Of a DNA stretch of 64,000 nucleotides, positions 59,901-64,000 are shown one piece after another. Under the pieces are notes generated by a model. It was given only the letters and a program-made list of their open reading frames with translations, was not told where the DNA came from and did not search any database. How positions within the stretch are numbered: the first letter of the stretch is position 1; each line of letters opens with the position of its first letter. Location: contig NC_061141.1 of the NCBI RefSeq assembly GCF_905220365.1, positions 813,501 to 877,500 of the forward strand, in the 5' to 3' direction. The position numbers and the translations under genes were made by a program. This DNA comes from Vanessa cardui (Eukaryota > Arthropoda > Insecta > Lepidoptera > Nymphalidae).

Positions 59901-61160
59901 ATAAATTAATTATTAGTGTCAACACGAAATATATAGTAGTAGGGAAAAATACGTATTCTAAATCTTCCAAAACATATTTATTGCCCAATGGGGCCCCTTT
60001 TTATGTAATACAACCATCGCAACTTCGAAGTAGTCTGACGCGGTTGCATCTTTTGGTTTTCCAGGTTATATATTTCTATTTAAATAAAACTAGTTATAAC
60101 GGATTTTAATCGCGTATATTAAATATTTTGGACATCCCGAGACTACACGACTAGACTACAGTCTATCCGTGACCACGAACGCTGTAAAGTGCTCGAAACG
60201 TCGGGATGTCCAAAATATTTAATATACGCGATTAAAATCCGTTATAACTAGTTTTATTTAAATGTGTAATAATCGCGAAAATTTAAGACAACATTATATA
60301 TATTTCTAAACAAGATCGTGATTTACAATTTGTTTTAGTATTATTTTTTGGCCAAGCCAAGCCAATTGCAATAGGCCCAAGTAAGTATAGAGATTTTTGG
60401 ACTTTCCTTGTATAAACTAGACGATCAGCGACTTGACTCAAACAGCTTACCTTCTACAATAATCCTATCGGTTTCTAACTGCAGATGGTCCACAAGCTCT
60501 CCCTCAGCATCGCCCGGCACGTCTTGGTAGTCCTCGGAGTCCTTGCTCTGCTCCTCGATCAATTTCGTATCGATGCCATTTTCTGACAGAGACTTTTTGT
60601 AGTTTGACTGATTGTGTTATGTTAAGTTTTTAAATATATGCAAGAACTGAAGAACAACTATACACATCGACTGTTTTAAAAAAAATCTTGTTTATTTATT
60701 TTTTTATTTATTGTAAAAGTTACACCATCGACTTAACAATGAACACTTAAAAATAATATTTAATATGGGTGACATTCGACGTGATACATCTTTATAAGTT
60801 TAAACTATATTGACGTTTTAAATTAGAAACCAGGCTAACCTATACATATATATACATATGTACCAAGTCTATTTTTATCAAAGTTTAAGGCCAAATTTTT
60901 GTCTGTTACTCTTTACTGCTACTGTTGGCCAGATGCTGTTGGGCGTCAGTAGTAGCCGATAGGAGTGGAGTTGGCAAAGGATACGGTCTTCCAGCGGCGC
61001 TCGAGCGCGGTGAGGAAGGCGGCGAGCGCCGTGCGCAGCGGCAGCGCGGCGGCGGCGCGCGGGTTGTGCGCGGCGCCCTGCACGCGCGCCCACGACGCCG
61101 CGTCGCGCGCGCGCAGCACCACCTGCGCTCGCGAGCACACACGCGCGCCGCACGCGCGCT
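45752..61160 (-). CDS. crm: cramped (CRAMP1) homologue, 3' part (15 exons)
   Basis: Exons in coding order: 60985-61160, 60451-60607, 59596-59760, 58893-59293, 58320-58568, 54388-54637, 53681-53798, 52833-52869 (weak GTGTCG donor), 52249-52350, 50758-50881, 49505-49589, 48849-48955, 47991-48119, 46538-46680, 45752-45859. All phases close over 782 codons to the TGA at 45752-45754; the N-terminus lies beyond this stretch. Recognised pieces: ALERRWKT; SEQLSSQKICFSSYLERMGS; an acidic, Lys/Glu-rich stretch at 58.9-59.3 kb; KVKFRIRPKKRGG; GWSVHDAGELTIGDLYLMFG followed by KLELDYWW; an AT-hook-like KWRRGRPRM; a proline run PRILPKPPPTPPS; and the C-terminal DFSLSSFLGHLEG. The GELTIGDLYLM...LDYWW block is what I associate with Cramped, a chromatin protein with a SANT domain (not in the visible part) linked to Polycomb repression and histone-gene control. 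Name is inference. Confidence 0.65.
45998..46230 (-). mobile_element. SINE family C
   Basis: Copy in the last cramped intron, head at 46230. Confidence 0.8.
46320..46510 (+). mobile_element. LINE C-terminal remnant
   Basis: Antisense to cramped. Translates as AKVWNTLPTSVFPTTYNMGT, then FKSRVNRHPLGKRAPS and a stop, the usual end of a lepidopteran R1/Jockey-type LINE ORF, followed by an A-rich tail. Confidence 0.7.
46820..46965 (+). repeat. LINE 3'-region repeat
   Basis: GGATCAACGACGTTCAACAA and CTAAAGGATATTACAGCAC; repeated at 47520-47635 and, reversed, at about 14220-14320. Confidence 0.6.
47025..47112 (-). pseudogene. Duplicated fragment of cramped exon 46538-46680
   Basis: About 50 bp of the exon's 5' end with its acceptor-side intron, from GCGCGACGGAGACAGCGACA to the AGGAAGCCTGGCACACAG junction. 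Carried in a larger duplication (46636-46950 against 47030-47635) later split by a SINE-A. The copy is truncated on the exon side, so it has no donor. Confidence 0.8.
47113..47417 (+). mobile_element. SINE family A with target-site duplication
   Basis: Inserted in the duplicated segment. Flanked by TATACTTCACT at 47106 and 47418. Head, body and (TTG)n tail complete. Confidence 0.9.
47640..47770 (+). repeat. LINE 3'-end repeat
   Basis: GAGATGATCGCCTCTAGGCT then CACTTCTATATTAAATAAAG; same family as 40035-40260 reversed. Confidence 0.55.
47870..47970 (+). mobile_element. RTE 3' tail with (ATG)n microsatellite
   Basis: GGAGAGGCCTATGTCCAGCA encodes the end of an RTE ORF, followed by about 17 GAT/ATG units. 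It ends 20 bp before cramped exon 47991-48119. Confidence 0.8.
48163..48303 (+). repeat. Repeat matching the insertion inside MITE family 1
   Basis: TATTCTATGACTAAAATGTT, TCTCGTTAATAAATCGTGAA and CTCAACATCAGCCCAGCAAT correspond to 10200-10420. Shows that the inserted sequence is itself a dispersed element. Confidence 0.6.
48410..48605 (-). mobile_element. SINE family A, old copy
   Basis: Reverse-oriented and strongly diverged; still shows CGGTGGTGCTTGCCTGG and ATCATCGGTTAAGATGCACG. Confidence 0.6.
48640..48830 (+). repeat. Dispersed repeat D, copy 2
   Basis: Longer copy of 39105-39265, with an extra segment around GGCGGAGAAGGCGTCCAGGG. Its right edge is about 20 bp from a cramped exon (48849-48955). 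Confidence 0.6.
49133..49187. repeat. Perfect 25-bp hairpin
   Basis: Arms 49133-49157 and 49163-49187 are exact reverse complements with a 5-bp loop (TCCTT). In a cramped intron; no element recognised around it. Confidence 0.9.
49630..50385 (+). repeat. Dispersed ACTAGCGG-type repeats, two nested copies
   Basis: ACTAGCGGTCGCCCGCGGCT at 49634 and ACTAGCGGGCCGTCCCAGCT at 50153; both end with AAAATCGGTCCAG, then the CTATTCATTACAAACAAACA-like tail. Class not determined. The first contains the 26-bp hairpin at 49726-49784. Confidence 0.55.
49726..49784. repeat. Perfect 26-bp hairpin
   Basis: Arms 49726-49751 and 49759-49784 are exact reverse complements with a 7-bp loop (GCAGTAA). Confidence 0.9.
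50912..51219 (-). mobile_element. SINE family A
   Basis: Nearly full copy; (TTG)n tail adjoins 50905 and the tRNA-like head ends near 51219. Located 30 bp upstream (in gene direction) of the cramped exon 50758-50881. Confidence 0.85.
51395..51660 (+). mobile_element. SINE family A, diverged
   Basis: GGTGGCCCAGTGGCTAGAAC head, body to TTACAGACTGTTAATG. An additional reverse fragment precedes it (51240-51310). Forms the left outer arm of the large inverted repeat. Confidence 0.65.
51600..52210. repeat. Large inverted repeat (foldback) with SINE-A ends
   Basis: Two arms of about 220-300 bp, slightly imperfect, around a centre near 51890. The inner core reads TCCCGACGTTTCGAGCACTT then TACAGCGTTCGTGGTCACGG. 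The outer ends on both sides are SINE-A 3' ends in opposite orientation. In a cramped intron, 40 bp from exon 52249-52350. Confidence 0.85.
52880..52930 (+). repeat. (CA)n microsatellite beside a cramped exon
   Basis: Two short CA tracts separated by GTCTGTTACCGGCCTGG, lying in the polypyrimidine region just upstream of exon 52833-52869 in gene direction. Confidence 0.8.
52975..53130 (+). mobile_element. SINE family B remnant
   Basis: Recognisable by GGTACTCAGTAATACTTACT and the CCAGTTTGAAAGGCTAG segment; badly decayed. Confidence 0.45.
53430..53580 (+). repeat. LINE 3'-end repeat
   Basis: GTAACTACTGAATTTCTTGC to TTGAATAAAGTTTATTTTGA; same family as 28980-29135. Confidence 0.65.
53930..54180 (+). 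mobile_element. LINE C-terminal remnant
   Basis: Reads GRGRPRKRWMDCVKDDMVTK then CEMTSDKENERRRHAVPNPK and a stop, the conserved end of a common lepidopteran LINE ORF. Antisense in cramped. Confidence 0.8.
54952..57201 (+). mobile_element. Non-LTR retrotransposon, 5'-truncated, one in-frame stop
   Basis: Antisense in the cramped intron 54638-58319. A 153-codon stretch (54952-55410) and a longer one to 57201 are in the same frame, separated by a single TAA at 55408-55410. The reverse transcriptase is otherwise whole: AAGPDNIPPLFI, NYRPISILCTMSK, IYTDFSEAFDKVNH, SGVPQGSVLGPAFFNIFIND, the FADD catalytic box near 56350, and the C-terminal thumb and tail. The endonuclease domain is missing. A 3' region of about 330 bp ends in AAATAAATAAATAAATA near 57545. 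Jockey/CR1-type by motif; clade not resolved. Confidence 0.9.
57880..58030 (+). repeat. Dispersed repeat, FxxFxCGTTTTGG-type tail
   Basis: TAACCTATGTGCTATTCTAG then ATTCATCCGTTTTGGCGTAA; related in layout to 49630-50385. The rest of 57550-58319 is AT-rich with nothing recognised. Confidence 0.4.
60081..60260. repeat. Foldback element, perfect 60-bp arms
   Basis: Arms 60081-60140 and 60201-60260 are exact reverse complements around a 60-bp spacer. The spacer holds the same core (CGAACGCTGTAAAGTGCTCG) as the foldback at 51600, and the sequence to the right (AATGTGTAATAATCGCGAAA) also recurs at 52213. Confidence 0.92.
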
Positions 61161-61188
61161 CTGCGCACGAGACAGATACAGTGGTATC

Positions 61189-61480
61189 ACTTGGTGGTAG
61201 GGCTTTGTGCGAGCCCGTCTGGGTAGGTACCACCCACTCATCAGTTATTCTACCGCCAAATAACAGTACTCAGTATTGTTGTGTTCCGGTTTGAAGGGTA
61301 AGTGAGCCAGTGTAACTACAGGCACAAGGGACATAACATCTTAGTTCCCAAGGTTAGTGGCGCAGTGACAATGTAAGGAATAGTTAATATTTCTCACAGC
61401 GTCATTGTCTATAGGTGATGGTGACCACTTACCATCAGGTGGCCCATATGCTCGTCCGCCAACCTATACCATAAAAAAAA
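61189..61480 (+). mobile_element. SINE family B
   Basis: Nearly full copy with an A-tail. It separates cramped exon 60985-61160 from the tandem array that carries copies of that exon's edge. Confidence 0.85.
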
Positions 61481-61487
61481 AAAAAGT

Positions 61488-62160
61488 CCCGGAGTCGATA
61501 ATCGATTGCGTGCTCACGATATAAAAACACCCTACTCCCAATTTCGGTATTAAAGTAAATAATTTCGGCTGTACTTAAGACTTAAACATTTTTGATGGAG
61601 TCGATAATCGATTGCGTGCTCACGATATAAAAACACCCTACTCCCGGTTTTAAATTGTAAATAACTTCGGCTGTATGTAAGACTTAAACATTTTTGGCGT
61701 TAAATCCACAAGAATCGATTGGTTAAAGAACATGTCGCGCGCGCGCAGCACCACCCGCGCGCGCGAGCACACCCGCGCGCCGCACGCGCGCTCTGCGCAC
61801 GAGCCAGATACAGTCCCGGAGTCGATAATTAATCGATTGCGTGCTCACGATATAAAAACAGCCTACTCCCGATCTCGGTATTAAATTGTAAATAATTTCG
61901 GCTGTATGTAAGACTTAAACATTTTTGGCGTTAAATCCACAAGAATCGATTGGTTAAAGAACATGTCGCGCGCGCGCAGCACCACCCGCGCGCGCGAGCA
62001 CACCCGCGCGCCGCACGCGCGCTCTGCGCACGAGCCAGATACAGTCCCGGAGTCGATAATTAATCGATTGCGTGCTCACGATATAAAAACAGCCTACTCC
62101 CGATCTCGGTATTAAATTGTAAATAATTTCGGCTGTATGTAAGACTTAAACATTTTTGGC
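61488..62160. repeat. Tandem array with captured exon edge (period 231)
   Basis: Four starts of a GAGTCGATAAT unit at 61493, 61598, 61819 and 62050. Two units (61598-61814 and 61815-62045) also hold about 70 bp of GC-rich sequence (61745-61814 and 61976-62045) that copies the splice acceptor and first part of cramped exon 60985-61160. The two long units are nearly identical. Confidence 0.88.
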
Positions 62161-62531
62161 GTTAAATCCACAAAAATCGGTCGGTTAAGGAACGACCAAA
62201 CCCTGTCTTTGAGCGCTTATCTTCTGACATATAAAAAAGTTTTAATTCATTAAGACTTATTTTTATTTCCTCTTTGTATATTTTTAAGGCTCTCACGGTT
62301 ATTGTATTGGAATAAATAAGAATTATATATAGATAGAGGATTCGAGTTTGACATAATACTGCATAACATCATCGTCGCTGATTTCGTTCTCGGCCGTCAA
62401 TTTCAAGAGAGACCAGCCTGCTACTCATGAAATTATAATGTGAAAATGTATGCATAACGATTTATGATGATGTACTCTCACAATCAGATGGAATAGGAAA
62501 TCTGTCACGACCGGAAAGAGTCCAACGGATT

Positions 62532-62875
62532 TATAGTACGACACAACTTAGATGTCGCATCGGCATAATTCGTAAAACCGTTCACATCCGAATTAAGTAC
62601 GCCATCCCAAATTATCAATATTTATTTCTCATGCGAATATGGTCTTTGTACAAATGTAATAACTTGTAATATCATATGAGCTAATATATTCGTCAATTTG
62701 ACGCGTCGATTTACATGCACTTGCTTTCTCTGACGCGTGAATCTATAGCGACGAATAGCATCGAATGGCGCGATAGGGAGCTACTTCTATTGGTTGTGTA
62801 AATCGACAGTAATCGGTTTTATTTTCATTCCATTGCATTTTCCGATGCTACATCTAATTTGTGTCGTACTATACG
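62532..62875 (+). mobile_element. MITE family 1, complete
   Basis: Ends TATAGTACGACACAACTTAG and GTGTCGTACTATA are inverted repeats; the TATA at both tips suggests a TA target. No ORF. Confidence 0.85.
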
Positions 62876-62929
62876 TGCTTTCCGAGACAGAGAACACACT
62901 TGACCTCAGAGCTTCGGGACCTACGGTTT

Positions 62930-63065
62930 CCTATCAAATCAAAACAATTTTATTCAAGCAAACTTTATAATGAAACGTTTTTGAATCGTCAACAATTAAA
63001 TTCTACCACCGTTTCGGAAAGCAGCTTCTAGCGAGAAGAAACGGCAAGAAAATCTCGCTACTAGA
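62930..63065 (-). repeat. LINE 3'-end repeat
   Basis: Reverse orientation: CAATTTTATTCAAGCAAACT to AGCGAGAAGAAACGGCAAG. The following 63070-63840 is AT-rich with nothing recognised. Confidence 0.6.
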
Positions 63066-63851
63066 CCAATGGGACAGAACGTAAATGTTTTTTTATTTCA
63101 TCGCTTAGTGAAACTTCAGCTAGCTCGTGCGAATATAACGTGTAACACGTTCACACTGAGTGAACTCTTAATTGTTTTACAACCCAGGGCAAGTAATAAT
63201 TTTTGTTACAATTATTACAAACCAAATTGCTCACAATTACGTATAAAAATCCATTAAATTAATGCTTAACATCACTAATAACAATTTAAATAATGACTTT
63301 ACTTTGTAAAACAATCGCTCTTAAGAAAATTATGCTATAAAATTGTATCGAATAAAAGTTTTATAATTACGCACATTTAAACGAATTGTCTATTGTTTTA
63401 TAGAAAAATACATAATGTATTGTTTTTGGACTATATAGGTTATATAACAAAATTACTTTTTTTTAAATCAGTACAAAAATCTTTAGCTTCCTATAATTTT
63501 AAAACGTAGTTTGATTAACAATCATTTAATCGGAATTATTAATTTGCTATTATAGTCTGTGTAAATATATAACCGGCTATCACATTCCAGGTGTTATTGT
63601 ACCGTGTACGGTTAGAAAAAACATGAAAAATTAAATGGTGTATTTTTTTCCAATAAACCTTTTTATTGTTTTGTATACATCCACTCTCTATTCCTTTAGA
63701 AAGCTTAGGCGCAAGACTAATGATTTTACGTTGTAGTATGTTACTCAGAATTTCTTCAGCGAAAAATGCTATTAACTGCCTACCTGAGCTTTAAGCTAAC
63801 TCGAGTTAAAAAACTTATATGCTAATTACTAGATCAGCAGTCGGTTAACGA

Positions 63852-64000
63852 GCTGAGATGATCAGTGGTTAGAACGTGTGCATCTTAACCGATGATTTCG
63901 GGTTCAAACCCAGACAAGCACCATTATATATACATACGTGCTTAATTTGTGTTTTAATTCATCTCGTGCTCGGCGGTGAAGGAAAACATCGTGAGGAAAC
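63852..64000 (+). mobile_element. SINE family A, runs off the window
   Basis: Head GAGATGATCAGTGGTTAGAA, box B GGGTTCAAACCC, body to the window edge. Confidence 0.8.

Noticed and set aside
61488..62160. CRISPR-like array
   Set aside because: Repeat unit is 231 bp with no short regular repeats or spacers; eukaryotic tandem duplication.

Overview
This is a eukaryotic nuclear window: split genes with GT/AG introns, AT-rich introns, tRNA-derived SINEs, non-LTR (LINE) fragments and MITE-like elements. Repeat style, intron sizes and protein sequences point to an insect, most likely a lepidopteran (butterfly or moth). Species is not determinable here. All gene models were built by hand by joining exons with compatible phases; none was checked against transcripts or a database.

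Layout, left to right. (1) 1-6400, + strand: last ten exons of an ABCA-type ABC transporter, containing the C-terminal nucleotide-binding domain, with LINE debris in its introns. (2) 6.25-22.65 kb: a tandem triplication (unit about 5.4 kb) of the place where the ABCA gene and a convergent PXA/Nexin_C sorting-nexin gene meet. Each unit holds the last ABCA exon and the last three sorting-nexin exons. Units 2 and 3 are identical on the left, units 1 and 2 are identical on the right, which is the pattern left by unequal crossing-over. (3) 19.1-32.7 kb, - strand: the sorting-nexin gene, 13 exons, 883 codons before the stop, no recognisable PX domain. (4) 33.33-35.62 kb, + strand: Ufm1, whose start codon is split by an intron, with an intronless FANCF-like gene nested in its second intron on the same strand. 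(5) 35.98-43.17 kb, - strand: complete ALG11 (9 exons, 486 aa). One intron is a GT-rich minisatellite that has re-amplified the neighbouring exon end, is free of stops and has a length divisible by three, in the middle of the catalytic EX7E motif. (6) 45.75-61.16 kb, - strand: 15 exons of a gene best matching cramped (CRAMP1), hosting a nearly intact LINE, foldback elements, hairpins and an array that has copied part of its most upstream visible exon. (7) 61.2-64 kb: repeats and AT-rich sequence, probably further cramped intron.

The genes do not form one pathway. They include membrane lipid transport (ABCA), an ER-anchored sorting nexin, UFMylation (Ufm1), ER N-glycan assembly (ALG11), a possible Fanconi-anaemia component and a chromatin protein. 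Sorting nexin and Ufm1 are divergent and share a 0.6-kb promoter region; Ufm1/ALG11 and ABCA/sorting nexin are convergent. I saw no CRISPR array, prokaryotic operon or genuine tRNA/rRNA gene. The most interesting structures are the triplication with its recombination signature, the ALG11 intron, the nested FANCF-like gene and the exon-capturing tandem arrays.
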